Shown: positions 1 to 9,131, counted from the stretch's first letter. The stretch: 64,000 bases of DNA from Azospirillum brasilense (GCF_022023855.1 NZ_CP059450.1:1975001-2039000); one strand, 5' to 3'. Notes: generated by a model from the letters alone, not told the origin. Numbers and translations are program-made.

Positions 1-1
1 G

Positions 2-1843
2 CGGCAGCTGGCCGACGAACTGCGAACCGAGACGATCAGCGCGGTGTCGGTGACCGGCGGTCATCTGGGCGCCGGGCTGGGTGTCGTCGAGCTGACCGTC
101 GCGCTTCACTACGTTTTCGACACGCCAGCCGACCGGCTGATCTGGGATGTCGGGCACCAGTGCTACCCGCACAAGATCCTGACCGGGCGCCGCGACCGCA
201 TCCGTACGCTCCGTACCGGAGGAGGATTGAGCGGATTCACGAGACGTACGGAGAGCGCGTACGATCCCTTCGGAGCGGCGCACAGTTCCACCGCCATGTC
301 GGCGGGGTTGGGCATGGCGGTGGCGCGCGACCGGCTGGGCCGCCGCAACCATGTGGTGGCCGTGGTCGGGGACGGCGCCATGAGCGCCGGCATGGCCTAT
401 GAGGCGATGAACAACATCGGTTCCGGCGACAGCCGGGTGATCGTGGTGTTGAACGACAACAACATGTCGATCGCCCCGCCGGTCGGCGCCCTGTCGGCCT
501 ATCTGTCGCGGCTGATCTCCTCCAAACCTTTCCTCACCCTGCGGCACTTCGCGGAGGATCTGGCCGGCCACATGCCGCGTCCTCTGCGCACGGCGGCGCG
601 GCGGGCGGAGGAGTACGCCCGCGGCATGGTCACCGGCGGCACGCTGTTCGAGGAGATGGGCTTCTACTACATCGGCCCGATCGACGGGCACAATCTGGAC
701 CATCTGCTGCCGGTGCTGCAGAACGTGCGCGACGCCGGCGACGACAAGCCCGTCCTGATCCACGTCGTCACCAAGAAGGGCAAGGGCTACGGCCCCGCCG
801 AGGCCTCGGCCGACAAGCTGCACGCGGTCGCCAAGTTCGACGTCGTCACCGGCGCCCAGTCCAAGCCCAAGTCCAACGCCCCGACCTACACCCGCGTCTT
901 CGCCAACGCCCTGATCGCCGAGGCCGAGCGCGACCCCGGCGTCCTCGCCATCACCGCGGCCATGCCGTCGGGCACCGGGCTCGACCTGTTCGGCCAGCGC
1001 TTCCCCGACCGCTGCTTCGACGTCGGCATCGCCGAGCAGCACGCCGTGACCTTCGCCGCCGGGCTGGCGACCGAGGGCTTCAAGCCCTTCTGCGCCATCT
1101 ACTCGACCTTCCTGCAGCGCGCCTACGACCAGGTGGTGCACGACGTGGTGCTGCAGCGCCTGCCGGTGCGCTTCGCGCTCGACCGCGCCGGTCTGGTCGG
1201 GGCGGACGGGGCGACCCACGCCGGGGCCTTCGACGTCGCCTATCTGGGCTGCCTGCCCGACATCGTGCTGATGGCGGCGGCGGACGAGCTGGAGCTGATG
1301 CACATGGTGGCGACCAGCGCCGCCATCGACGACCGCGCCTCGGCGCTGCGCTACCCGCGCGGCGAGGGGGTGGGGCTGGAGCTGCCGGAGCGCGGCGAGG
1401 TGCTGCCCATCGGCAAGGGCCGCATCCTTCAGGAAGGCACCAAGGTGGCGATCCTCAGCTACGGCACGCGCCTGGCCGAGGCGCGCAAGGCGGCGGCGGA
1501 GCTGGGCGCGCGCGGGCTGTCGACGACGGTGGCCGACGCGCGCTTCGCCAAGCCGCTGGACGAGGAGCTGGTGCGCCGTCTGGCGCTGGAGCACGAGGTG
1601 CTGATCACCATCGAGGAGGGCTCGGTCGGCGGCTTCGGCAGCTTCGTCCTGCAGCATCTGGCGATGGCCGGGCTGCTGGATGGCGGGTTGAAGATCCGCC
1701 CGATGGTCCTGCCCGACCGCTTCCTCGACCATGACAGCCCGGCCAGGCAGTATGAGGAGGCCGGCCTCGCCGCCCGTCACATCGTCGCCATGGCGCTGCA
1801 GGCGCTGGGCAACCACAGCGGGCGGATCGCGACGCTGGGATAG
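2..1843 (+). CDS. dxs: 1-deoxy-D-xylulose-5-phosphate synthase (5' end outside window)
   Basis: Condenses pyruvate and glyceraldehyde 3-phosphate to 1-deoxy-D-xylulose 5-phosphate, the first step of the cytosolic MEP isoprenoid pathway; uses thiamine diphosphate. The frame is open from base 2 (reading RQLADELRTETISAVSVTGG), so only the extreme N-terminus is missing. 613 residues are visible against about 640 for the family. The ThDP site is seen as GDGAMSAG followed by LNDNNMSI, and the glutamate that activates ThDP lies in VGIAEQHAV. The C-terminal transketolase domain is complete. It converges on the HD-domain gene with only 5 bases between the stop codons. Confidence 0.96.
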   Translation, partial: RQLADELRTETISAVSVTGGHLGAGLGVVELTVALHYVFDTPADRLIWDVGHQCYPHKILTGRRDRIRTLRTGGGLSGFTRRTESAYDPFGAAHSSTAMSAGLGMAVARDRLGRRNHVVAVVGDGAMSAGMAYEAMNNIGSGDSRVIVVLNDNNMSIAPPVGALSAYLSRLISSKPFLTLRHFAEDLAGHMPRPLRTAARRAEEYARGMVTGGTLFEEMGFYYIGPIDGHNLDHLLPVLQNVRDAGDDKPVLIHVVTKKGKGYGPAEASADKLHAVAKFDVVTGAQSKPKSNAPTYTRVFANALIAEAERDPGVLAITAAMPSGTGLDLFGQRFPDRCFDVGIAEQHAVTFAAGLATEGFKPFCAIYSTFLQRAYDQVVHDVVLQRLPVRFALDRAGLVGADGATHAGAFDVAYLGCLPDIVLMAAADELELMHMVATSAAIDDRASALRYPRGEGVGLELPERGEVLPIGKGRILQEGTKVAILSYGTRLAEARKAAAELGARGLSTTVADARFAKPLDEELVRRLALEHEVLITIEEGSVGGFGSFVLQHLAMAGLLDGGLKIRPMVLPDRFLDHDSPARQYEEAGLAARHIVAMALQALGNHSGRIATLG

Positions 1844-1848
1844 GAACC

Positions 1849-2460
1849 TTACCGCGCTTCCGGCTTGCGCTTGCTCCGTGCGGCCTTCGCGGATTTTGCC
1901 TTCATGGGCTTGGCGAGGTGTTTCAACTCCTCGTACCGGCTCAGAAAGAGGGCATAAGCTAGGTCGGGGCCGACCGGAACGATCCTGTCCGGGTGGGCGG
2001 CCGGCAGATGCCCCCAATCCAGCCAAGCCGGGGGCAGGAGGTCGCGCAACTCCGTCGCCATGCAGACGAGGTCGGCCTGCTTGATGGCCGGCGCCTCGTC
2101 ATCGAAGCCGAACCAGCGGCGCAGCGCGTCCTTGACCGGGTGAAGCCGCTGTTTGACATAGTCGCGGTCCAGCATGACCTTCACCGGCGACGGCCAGTCG
2201 CCAAGGAACTCCTCGCAGTCGTGCATCAGGGCCGAGTAGGCCAGGGGGGGCGGCACCAGACGCGAGACCATCACCGAATGCTCGGCGACCGAATACCAGG
2301 GCCGCGCCGCGCCGCCCCAGCGCGGCTGGGACGACAGGCACTGGGCGATGTCCTCGATCGGCATGCCCGTGGCGTCCGGCGTCAGCAGATCAAGGACGAA
2401 TCCGGACGGCATCAGGATGGCCGTGCGCCCGTCCGGTCGCTTGAGAAGGTCGAGTTGCAT
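1849..2460 (-). CDS. HD-domain phosphohydrolase-like protein
   Basis: 203-residue soluble protein of the HD superfamily of metal-dependent phosphohydrolases, similar in style to YfbR-like nucleotidase or phage-type HD proteins. Visible metal-site pattern: H61 (in SVAEHS), H80-D81 (LMHDCEE) and D130 (KQADLVC). The last 20 residues are a lysine/arginine-rich tail that may bind nucleic acid or be disordered. The ATG at 2460 was chosen; an upstream TTG at 2508 would add 16 residues that do not look family-like. Neither start has a strong Shine-Dalgarno. Substrate unknown; a nucleotide monophosphate is a guess from the family. Confidence 0.8.
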   Translation of the reverse strand: MQLDLLKRPDGRTAILMPSGFVLDLLTPDATGMPIEDIAQCLSSQPRWGGAARPWYSVAEHSVMVSRLVPPPLAYSALMHDCEEFLGDWPSPVKVMLDRDYVKQRLHPVKDALRRWFGFDDEAPAIKQADLVCMATELRDLLPPAWLDWGHLPAAHPDRIVPVGPDLAYALFLSRYEELKHLAKPMKAKSAKAARSKRKPEAR

Positions 2461-2739
2461 GGATCGCCGCTGTTCCAAACCGCGGACCGGGTGCGGTGCC
2501 GTTTTCAAGGGCTGGACCCGGCCGCCAATCGGTCTGGGTTTAACAGATGGCCGACGCCGCGGACAACGGCCCCCGGCGCATCGCCGCCATCGGCCGCAAC
2601 AACCCGTCGCCTTCTTGTCCCTGCGGTTGAAGAAATTACAAAATCAGCATCATTTACCGGCTTTTCCGGCATGGTCCGACGATGTAACGTGTTCCTGCAT
2701 TCGCCCAATGCAACGACACGGATATGGGTGGCCGCGCCG

Positions 2740-3174
2740 ATGCTGACTGACAATGCGAAGGATGGGCTGCCGAGCCGCAGCATCAACGACCTGCGCGTCC
2801 TGCTGATCGAAGACGACGACTTCACCCGCCGGCTGATGAGCCGCCTGCTTCAGGATCTGAAGGTTCGCCATGTGTGGGAGGCATCGGACGGCATGGCCGC
2901 GCTGGGCATCCTGCGCGACCATGCGGAGGAGGTGGACCTCGCCATCTGCGATCTGGAAATGCCGCGGATGAGCGGGCTGGACCTGCTGCACGCCCTGCGC
3001 ACGGCCACGGGCAATCCGCTCGCCGACCTTCCGGTGATCGTGCTGACGGCGCATCGCGAGGCCGACACGGTCAAGCGGGCCATCGCTTACGGCATTTCCG
3101 GCTATCTGGTGAAGCCGGTGTCGAAGGCCGACCTCGTGAAGCGGCTGACCTTCGTTCTTCAGAAAGGCCGTTAG
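2740..3174 (+). CDS. single-domain response regulator (CheY-like receiver)
   Basis: 144-residue receiver domain with no output domain. It shows the acidic pocket (IEDDD, residues 24-27), the phospho-accepting D71 in CDLEMPRMSG, T103 in VLTAH, and K125 in VKPVSK. The ATG at 2740 was chosen because the receiver fold starts about 18 residues later; ATG 2671 and GTG 2728 are in-frame alternatives. It lies 140 bases upstream of the cobalamin-binding protein and its histidine kinase on the same strand, so it is a plausible partner of that kinase, passing phosphate to another protein rather than to DNA. Confidence 0.85.
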   Translation: MLTDNAKDGLPSRSINDLRVLLIEDDDFTRRLMSRLLQDLKVRHVWEASDGMAALGILRDHAEEVDLAICDLEMPRMSGLDLLHALRTATGNPLADLPVIVLTAHREADTVKRAIAYGISGYLVKPVSKADLVKRLTFVLQKGR

Positions 3175-3314
3175 CAAAACCGTCGATCAGAAGATAGACA
3201 ACCATAGGATGCGATTGCCGAAATCTGGACCGGTCGGCGCAGTCAGGCGTTGCGGGAACGGGTGCGAGGGCGCACCTTTCATCCGAACGCCCCCTCGACC
3301 GGAGACGCCGCGCC

Positions 3315-4424
3315 ATGCCGGAGACCGTCCGGCCTTCCCAGGACCCGATACGGATTGCCTCCAACCCCATTGCGGACCGCCGCGCCGAATTGGCGCGCGC
3401 CGTCGTGGCGATCCAGTTCGAGCGCTGGCCCGCGCTCTACGCCCGTTACGGCGAGGCCGGGCGGGAACGGTGCGTCGAGGATGTCGGTTTTCACCTTCTC
3501 TATCTTGCGGAGGCCGTGGCCGCCGACAGCCCGGCGCTGTTCCGCGAGTATGTGGCCTGGGTCAAGGTCCTCTTCGCCGGGATCGGCATCCCCGACGAGG
3601 AACTGGGCGAAAGCCTGGAAATCCTCCGCGACGTGGTGGCCGCCCGGATCGATCCCGCCACGGCGACGCGCGTGCGCGCCTGCGTGGGGGAAGGGCTGGC
3701 CGCTTTGCCCGCCCTGCCGCGGGAGGTGCCGCCCTTCGTCCGGTCGGACGCGCCGCTCGGCGCGCTCGCCCGCGCCTATCTGGATGCGCTGTTGTCCGGT
3801 GACCGGCGCCGGGCGGCGCTGCTGGTGACGGACTCGGCGGCCGGCGGGGCGACGGTGCCCGAGCTTTACCTGCATGTGTTCCAGCCGGCCCTGCGCGAGA
3901 TCGGACGCCTGTGGCAGACGCGCGCGATCACCGTGGCGCACGAGCATTTCGCCACCGCCGCCACCCAGACGATCATGGGCCAGCTCTATCCGGTGATCTT
4001 CGCTGCCGAGCGGCGCGGCCTGTCCATGGTCGCCACCTGTGTCAGCGGGGAGCAGCACGAGATCGGCATCCGCATGGTCGCCGACTTCTTCGAGATGGCC
4101 GGGTGGGACAGCCATTATCTCGGCGCCAACACGCCCGCCGACAGCGTCGTTCGGTCGGTGCGGGAGCGGGGCGCCCGCGTCCTGGCGGTGTCGGCCACCA
4201 TCACCGCCCATGTCGGGCGGGTCGCGGCCCTCATCGCCGCGGTGCGCGCCGAATCCGGAGAGCAGCCGCATGTGCTGGTCGGCGGTTATCCCTTCAACCT
4301 CGTTCCGGAGCTGTGGAGGACGGTCGGTGCCGACGCCTTCGCCCCCGGCGCGGAGGAGGCGGTCGCCATCGCGGAGCGGCTGATCGGCCCGGCGGCTCCG
4401 AACCGTGCCGTCGGTGTGGCGTGA
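3315..4424 (+). CDS. cobalamin-binding sensor protein, candidate B12 photoreceptor
   Basis: 369 residues. The N-terminal ~140 residues are an unassigned helical domain. Residues ~145-225 are a B12-binding helical bundle and ~232-360 a Rossmann B12-binding domain. The cobalamin signature appears as E246-x-H248-x-x-G251. Upstream is W200 followed nine residues later by E210-H211, the W-x9-EH pattern that distinguishes adenosylcobalamin photoreceptors (CarH/LitR class) from B12 enzymes. The residue after the Trp is Gln201, whereas CarH has a His there that ligates cobalt after light. No HTH DNA-binding domain is present, so output is probably through the kinase 38 bases downstream. Cobalamin binding is well supported; light sensing is inference. 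A corrinoid-carrier role is less likely because no methyltransferase is nearby. Confidence 0.85.
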   Translation: MPETVRPSQDPIRIASNPIADRRAELARAVVAIQFERWPALYARYGEAGRERCVEDVGFHLLYLAEAVAADSPALFREYVAWVKVLFAGIGIPDEELGESLEILRDVVAARIDPATATRVRACVGEGLAALPALPREVPPFVRSDAPLGALARAYLDALLSGDRRRAALLVTDSAAGGATVPELYLHVFQPALREIGRLWQTRAITVAHEHFATAATQTIMGQLYPVIFAAERRGLSMVATCVSGEQHEIGIRMVADFFEMAGWDSHYLGANTPADSVVRSVRERGARVLAVSATITAHVGRVAALIAAVRAESGEQPHVLVGGYPFNLVPELWRTVGADAFAPGAEEAVAIAERLIGPAAPNRAVGVA

Positions 4425-4462
4425 TGCGTGTTCCGTAACCCATGCGGCTTGAGGGAGAGGGC

Positions 4463-5659
4463 ATGGACGGGCTGGTCCTGACCTGCGACCACGATGGACG
4501 GCTGCGCGCCCTGCACCGGGTGGGCGCTGGTTTGCCGGGATTGACCGGAAAGCCTGGCACGCCTTTCCCGGTTTTGTTCGGCCCGGACGCGGTGGCGGGC
4601 GCGCTGGACCTGTTCAGCAGCCTGCGGAAGTCCGGCCAGGTGATCGACCAGCCCCTGTTCAGCCGGCTCGACCCCATGGGGGGATTCCATGTGAGCGGGC
4701 TCAGCGACGCTGAGGGGTTGGTGCTGGCCGTGGCGCGGGCGCCCGGCGGGCTGTCCGCCGTGATGGAGGAACTGGCGACGCTGAATCCGCGGCTGGCCCA
4801 ACGGCTCGCTCCGCTTCGGGAGGTGGTGCCGGGGCCGGAGGTTCCCTCCCTGGACGCGCTGTTCGGCGAAATGACCCTTCTCAACAACGAGCTGGCCAAC
4901 GCCCAGCGGGCGCTCGCCAAGGCCAATGCCGAGCTGGCCGCCAGCAACGAGCAGAAGAATCGGCTGATGGGCATGCTCGCCCACGATCTGCGCACGCCGC
5001 TCCAGGTCGTCGTCGGCTTCGCGGAGTTGCTGGAGCAGCGGCTGGACGGGCGCCTGGAGGCGACGGAGCGTGCCTGCCTGGAGCGGATCCGCGAATCCAG
5101 CCTGTCCATGCGCCACATGGTGGAGGACGCGCTGTCCCTGGCGGCGCTCCAGGCGGGGCGGATGCGGTTGGCGCGGCGGCCGTCCGATCTGATGACGCTG
5201 GTCCGGCGGAACGTCTCGATGAACCGCGTGTTGGCCGAAGGCAAGTCCATAACCATCGAGCTGTCCGTGCCCGAACCGCCCATGCCCATGGCCGACATCG
5301 ACCCGGCCAAGCTGGACCAGCTTCTCAACAACCTCCTGTCGAACGCCATCAAATACTCCGACCGCGGTGGGAGCGTCCGTGTCGCCCTCAGCGAGGCCCC
5401 GGGCGAGGGTGGCGGCTGGGCGCGCCTGCGTGTGTCCGACGACGGCCGCGGCATTCCGCCGGCGGAGCTGACTCAGCTCTTCCAGCCCTTCGCCCGCACC
5501 GGCCGGCTGGGCACGGAGGGGGAGGGAACGGTCGGCCTCGGCCTCTACATCTGCCGGTCCATCGTCGAGGGGCACGGCGGGCGCATCACCGCCGATTCGG
5601 CGCCGGGACGCGGCTCGACCTTCACCGTCGAGCTGCCGTTGGTGGCATCATCCCCTTGA
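4463..5659 (+). CDS. soluble sensor histidine kinase, partner of the B12 protein
   Basis: 398 residues with no transmembrane segment or signal peptide. Residues 1-~120 form a weak PAS-like domain and ~130-165 a coiled coil. The DHp helix carries H174 (LAHDLRTPL). The ATPase domain has N-box LLNNLLSNAIKYS, G1 DDGRGIP and G2 GLGLYI. The ATG at 4463 was chosen because GAGGGAGAGG (4451-4460) sits just before it; ATG 4442 is the alternative. The gene follows the cobalamin-binding gene directly and is probably co-transcribed. A cytoplasmic kinase next to a soluble photosensor-like protein suggests the B12 protein supplies the input; this pairing is inferred from position. Confidence 0.88.
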   Translation: MDGLVLTCDHDGRLRALHRVGAGLPGLTGKPGTPFPVLFGPDAVAGALDLFSSLRKSGQVIDQPLFSRLDPMGGFHVSGLSDAEGLVLAVARAPGGLSAVMEELATLNPRLAQRLAPLREVVPGPEVPSLDALFGEMTLLNNELANAQRALAKANAELAASNEQKNRLMGMLAHDLRTPLQVVVGFAELLEQRLDGRLEATERACLERIRESSLSMRHMVEDALSLAALQAGRMRLARRPSDLMTLVRRNVSMNRVLAEGKSITIELSVPEPPMPMADIDPAKLDQLLNNLLSNAIKYSDRGGSVRVALSEAPGEGGGWARLRVSDDGRGIPPAELTQLFQPFARTGRLGTEGEGTVGLGLYICRSIVEGHGGRITADSAPGRGSTFTVELPLVASSP

Positions 5660-5792
5660 GAAACGGCACATTCCACAGATGGGCTGGCGCACCGACCGGC
5701 GATGCTGTAAAAGGAGCCGCTACGATGTTGCGACGCGAAAGGTCCATGGGTTTACCCTTCCGCCGTTTCGGGCGGCCTCCGTGGGGAGCGCC

Positions 5793-6485
5793 GTGAGCGA
5801 CGGCCGACCTCCCGACACGTCCCCGGACCGTCAGGCTCTGGAGGGCGTCGACCGCGGCGATGCCGCGACCACCGGTTTCCCGCCGGTGAACCCCGCTTCG
5901 GCGGTGCTGGACGATTTCCTGAACCACGACCACGGCGCGCGGATCGCGCTTGGTGACCTCGTGGGCATTCTGGGCGACCGCGCCTTCGGCGCCCTGCTTC
6001 TGATCCTCTCCATTCCGAACATCCTGCCGGTGCCGGGGCTGTCCACGGCGACGGGCCTGCCGATGCTGCTGATCGGCGCCCAGATCGCCGCCGGGCGCGA
6101 CCGCCCCTGGTTGCCGCGCCGGCTGGCCGCCCTCACGCTCGACCGGGACGCCTTCCTGCGCGTGATCGCGAAGGCGAAGCCGCATGTCGACCGGCTGGAG
6201 CGGCATCTGCGCCCGCGCCTGCCGGCGATGACCGCCCCGACGGCGGAGCGGCTGCTCGGCGTGGCCGTGATGATTCTCGCCGGAATCCTGGCCCTTCCCA
6301 TCGTCTTCGGCAACCAGCCGCCGGCCTTCGCCATCGCGCTGATCGCGCTGGGGCTGATCGAGAAGGATGGGGCCTTCGTCGTCGCCGGCCTCGTGGCCGG
6401 GCTGATCGCCATCGTCATCGTCGCCGCCATCCTGTTCGGTTTCGGGCAGGCCGGCATGCTGATCTTCGACAAACTGTTTTCATAA
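5793..6485 (+). CDS. ExoD family membrane protein
   Basis: 230-residue inner-membrane protein of the ExoD family, named for a Sinorhizobium exopolysaccharide and alkali-tolerance gene; the biochemical role is unknown. Residues ~45-75 match the family core (LGDLVGILGDRAFGALLL, then PNILPVPGLSTATG). C-terminal hydrophobic segments at ~150-225 form about three membrane helices. The GTG at 5793 was chosen because GGGGAG lies 6 bases upstream; an ATG at 5679 would add 38 non-conserved residues. It is followed 26 bases later by the CorC-type gene on the same strand. Confidence 0.85.
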   Translation: MSDGRPPDTSPDRQALEGVDRGDAATTGFPPVNPASAVLDDFLNHDHGARIALGDLVGILGDRAFGALLLILSIPNILPVPGLSTATGLPMLLIGAQIAAGRDRPWLPRRLAALTLDRDAFLRVIAKAKPHVDRLERHLRPRLPAMTAPTAERLLGVAVMILAGILALPIVFGNQPPAFAIALIALGLIEKDGAFVVAGLVAGLIAIVIVAAILFGFGQAGMLIFDKLFS

Positions 6486-6511
6486 AAGGGAGCGCCCGCG
6501 GGCTCGACGCC

Positions 6512-7816
6512 ATGATTTGGGAAGTACTGGTCATCATTTTGCTGATCCTGCTGAACGCCTTTTTCGCGATGTCGGAAATGGCGCTGGTGTCGTCGCGACG
6601 CGCGCGGCTTCAGCAGATGGCCGAGGAAACACGCAGCAAGGGCGCCCGCGCCGCGCTGAAATTGTCGGAGGACCCCGGCAACTTCCTCTCCACCGTGCAG
6701 GTCGGCATCACGCTCATCGGCATCATCGCCGGCGCCTACGGCGGCGCGACCCTGGCCGACCGGCTGGGTACGGTCCTGGACGCCAACGTCGCCTGGATCG
6801 CCCCTTACGGGCAGCAGGTCGGCTTCGCGCTGGTGGTCGCCGCGATCACCTACCTGTCGCTGATCGTTGGCGAACTGGTGCCCAAGCGCATGGCGCTGGT
6901 GAACGCGGAGCGCATCGCCGCCGGCGTGGCCGGCCCGATGAGCGTCCTGTCGCGGGTCGCCATGCCGCTGGTCTGGCTGCTCGGCGTCTCGACCGAGGGC
7001 TTGATGAAGCTGCTGCGCCTGCCCACCGCGCGCGAGCAGACCGTCACCGAGGAGGAGGTCAAGAGCCTCATCAAGGAGGGCACGCAGACCGGCGTCTTCG
7101 AACCCGCCGAGCGGCAGATGATCGAGGGCGTGTTCCGCCTGTCCGATCGCACCGCGCGGTCGATCATGACCCCGCGCCCGGACCTCGTGTGGATCGATCT
7201 CGACGACCCGCCCGACGCCATCGCCAAGGAGATCCAGGCCAGCGGCTATTCCCGCTTCCTGGTCTGCCGCGGCGATGTGGACGAGGTGCAGGGCATCGTG
7301 TCCAGCAAGGCGCTGCTCAACCAGGCGCTCCAGGGCCGCAGCTTCGACCTGCGCGAGGCCATGGTGGAGCCGCTGATCGTCCATGACGGCACCCCCGTCC
7401 TGCGGCTGCTGGAGCTGTTCAAGCAGGCCAGCATCCACATGGCCGTGGTGGTGGACGAGTATGGCAGCGTCGAGGGCATCGCCACCGTCACCGACATCAT
7501 GGAGGCCATCGCCGGCGAGATGCCCGAACAGGGGCAGGAAGGCGACGGATTCGCGGTCCAGCGCGAGGACGGTTCCTGGCTAGTGGATGGCATGACCCCG
7601 GTGGAGGAGGTCGAGTCGCTGGTCGGCGTGAAGGGGCTGAAGGGCGAGGGCGACTACCACACCATCGCCGGCTTCATGCTCGACCGGTTGGGCCATGTGC
7701 CCACCGCCGCGGAGCATTTTCACTGGAACGGCCTGCGGTTCGAGGTCGTCGACATGGACGGCCGGCGCATCGACAAGGTGATGATCCAGGAGAACGGCGA
7801 GGTCTCGGAGGGCTGA
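6512..7816 (+). CDS. HlyC/CorC family transporter (DUF21-CBS-CorC_HlyC)
   Basis: 434 residues. An N-terminal DUF21/CNNM membrane domain (~1-170, starting with a helix at 3-25 and FFAMSEMALVSSRRARL) is followed by a pair of CBS domains (~200-325; SIMTPRPDLVWID and VVVDEYGSVEGIATVTDIME) and a C-terminal CorC_HlyC domain (~345-430). The family handles Mg2+/Co2+ efflux in bacteria, although old annotations call members hemolysins. The DUF21 domain makes this a full-length membrane member rather than the soluble CorC. It ends just before a long hairpin shared with the convergent rodA gene. Confidence 0.92.
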   Translation: MIWEVLVIILLILLNAFFAMSEMALVSSRRARLQQMAEETRSKGARAALKLSEDPGNFLSTVQVGITLIGIIAGAYGGATLADRLGTVLDANVAWIAPYGQQVGFALVVAAITYLSLIVGELVPKRMALVNAERIAAGVAGPMSVLSRVAMPLVWLLGVSTEGLMKLLRLPTAREQTVTEEEVKSLIKEGTQTGVFEPAERQMIEGVFRLSDRTARSIMTPRPDLVWIDLDDPPDAIAKEIQASGYSRFLVCRGDVDEVQGIVSSKALLNQALQGRSFDLREAMVEPLIVHDGTPVLRLLELFKQASIHMAVVVDEYGSVEGIATVTDIMEAIAGEMPEQGQEGDGFAVQREDGSWLVDGMTPVEEVESLVGVKGLKGEGDYHTIAGFMLDRLGHVPTAAEHFHWNGLRFEVVDMDGRRIDKVMIQENGEVSEG

Positions 7817-7825
7817 CGAAGCGCT

Positions 7826-7865
7826 CCGAAGAGCGGCGTCACAGCTCGGTGACGCCGCTCTTCGG
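7826..7865. terminator. 17-bp perfect hairpin between convergent genes
   Basis: Arms 7826-7842 and 7849-7865 are perfectly complementary with a 6-base loop (AGCTCG). No long T-run follows on either strand. It lies just after the CorC-type stop and includes the last codons and stop of rodA (7839-7865), so it can end transcripts from both sides while also encoding the RodA C-terminus. Confidence 0.7.
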
Positions 7866-9011
7866 GATGCGGACCTCGCGGTGGACCGACATGCTGAGCA
7901 GAAGCCCCACGCCGATCATCAGCGTCATCATCGCCGACCCGCCGTAGGACACCAGCGGCAGCGGAATGCCCACCACCGGGATCAGGCCGGTCACCATCGA
8001 CACGTTGACCATCACGTAGAGGAAGAACTGCGCGGTCATGCCGACCGCCACCAGCCGGGCGAACTGGCTGCGGCAGCTCAGCGCGATGACCACGCCGTAG
8101 ATGAACAGCATCAGGTACAGCGCCAGCAGGATCAGCGCGCCGACCATCCCGAACTCCTCCGCCAGCACCACGAAGATGAAGTCGGTGTGCTTCTCCGGCA
8201 GGAACATCAGCTGGCTCTGCGAACCGGACATGAAACCCTTGCCGAACAGCCCCCCCGATCCCAGGGCGATCTTCGACTGCAGGATGTTGTAGCCGGCGCC
8301 CAGCGGGTCGGTTTCCGGGTCGAGGAAGGTGTAAACGCGCTGCTTCTGGTAATCGTGCAGGAATTCCCAGGCGATGGGGATGGCCGAGAGGCCGCCGCCG
8401 ATGACCACCAGGAACTTCCAGATCCGCACCCCCGCCGCGAAGAAGACGGCGCCGCTGCCCATGATCAGCAGCAGCGAGGTGCCCAGGTTCGGCTGCATCA
8501 GCACCAGGGCCACCGGGATGAAGACCAGCAGCAACGGCGGGATCAGCAGCAGCGGGCGGCCGATCTGGTCCAGCGAGATGCCGTGGAAATAGCGGGCCAG
8601 CGCCAGGGTCAGGGCCGGCTTCATCAATTCCGACGGCTGGAGCTGGAAGAATCCCAAGTCGATCCAGCGCTGCGCGCCCATGCCGATGCGCCCCATCAGT
8701 TCCACCGCGACCAGCAGGCAGAGCACGATCAGGAAGATGGCGTAGGCCGATTTCATCAGATGCCGCACGTCGATCAGCGCGATCATCAGCATCAGGACGA
8801 GGCCGGGGATGGCGCGCACCAGCTGCGGCTGCGCCCAGGGCTTCCAGTTGCCGCCGGCGGCCGAGTAGAGCAGGGCCACCCCGACCGACGTGATGACGCA
8901 GACCAGGAGCACCAGCCCCCAGTTGATCATGCGGAACTTGCTGCCGAGCGTCAGTTCCGGGCGCTGCGGGGCAAGTCCGCCCGACCCGTGGTTCGAAAGG
9001 ACCGCGACCAT
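7839..9011 (-). CDS. rodA: rod-shape SEDS peptidoglycan polymerase RodA
   Basis: 390-residue SEDS glycosyltransferase that polymerises lipid II during lateral wall growth in the inner membrane, working with PBP2. About ten hydrophobic helices; the family core is seen in QPSELMKPALTLALARYF, LMQPNLGTSLLL, the large periplasmic loop with FLDPETDPLGAGYN, the conserved glutamate in VVLAEEFGMVGA, and the C-terminal GIPLPLVSYGGSA. The start used is ATG 9011, without a clear ribosome site. The mrdA (PBP2) gene usually found beside rodA is not next to it here: the gene upstream on the same strand is the DUF4175 protein. Confidence 0.95.
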   Translation of the reverse strand: MVAVLSNHGSGGLAPQRPELTLGSKFRMINWGLVLLVCVITSVGVALLYSAAGGNWKPWAQPQLVRAIPGLVLMLMIALIDVRHLMKSAYAIFLIVLCLLVAVELMGRIGMGAQRWIDLGFFQLQPSELMKPALTLALARYFHGISLDQIGRPLLLIPPLLLVFIPVALVLMQPNLGTSLLLIMGSGAVFFAAGVRIWKFLVVIGGGLSAIPIAWEFLHDYQKQRVYTFLDPETDPLGAGYNILQSKIALGSGGLFGKGFMSGSQSQLMFLPEKHTDFIFVVLAEEFGMVGALILLALYLMLFIYGVVIALSCRSQFARLVAVGMTAQFFLYVMVNVSMVTGLIPVVGIPLPLVSYGGSAMMTLMIGVGLLLSMSVHREVRIPKSGVTEL

Positions 9012-9131
9012 GAGGAAACGTTCGTTGTGTCCGGGGGCGTCCGTGCCGGAAGGGCAAGCGGCGGCGCCTTGCGCGGCGGATACTGCACCAGCGCCGCCCT
9101 CCGGTAAAGCCGCCCGGTCCCCCGGCCTTAA

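Noticed and set aside
3315..4424. CarH-type DNA-binding repressor
   Set aside because: The N-terminal 140 residues do not show a MerR-type winged helix, so direct promoter control like CarH is not supported.
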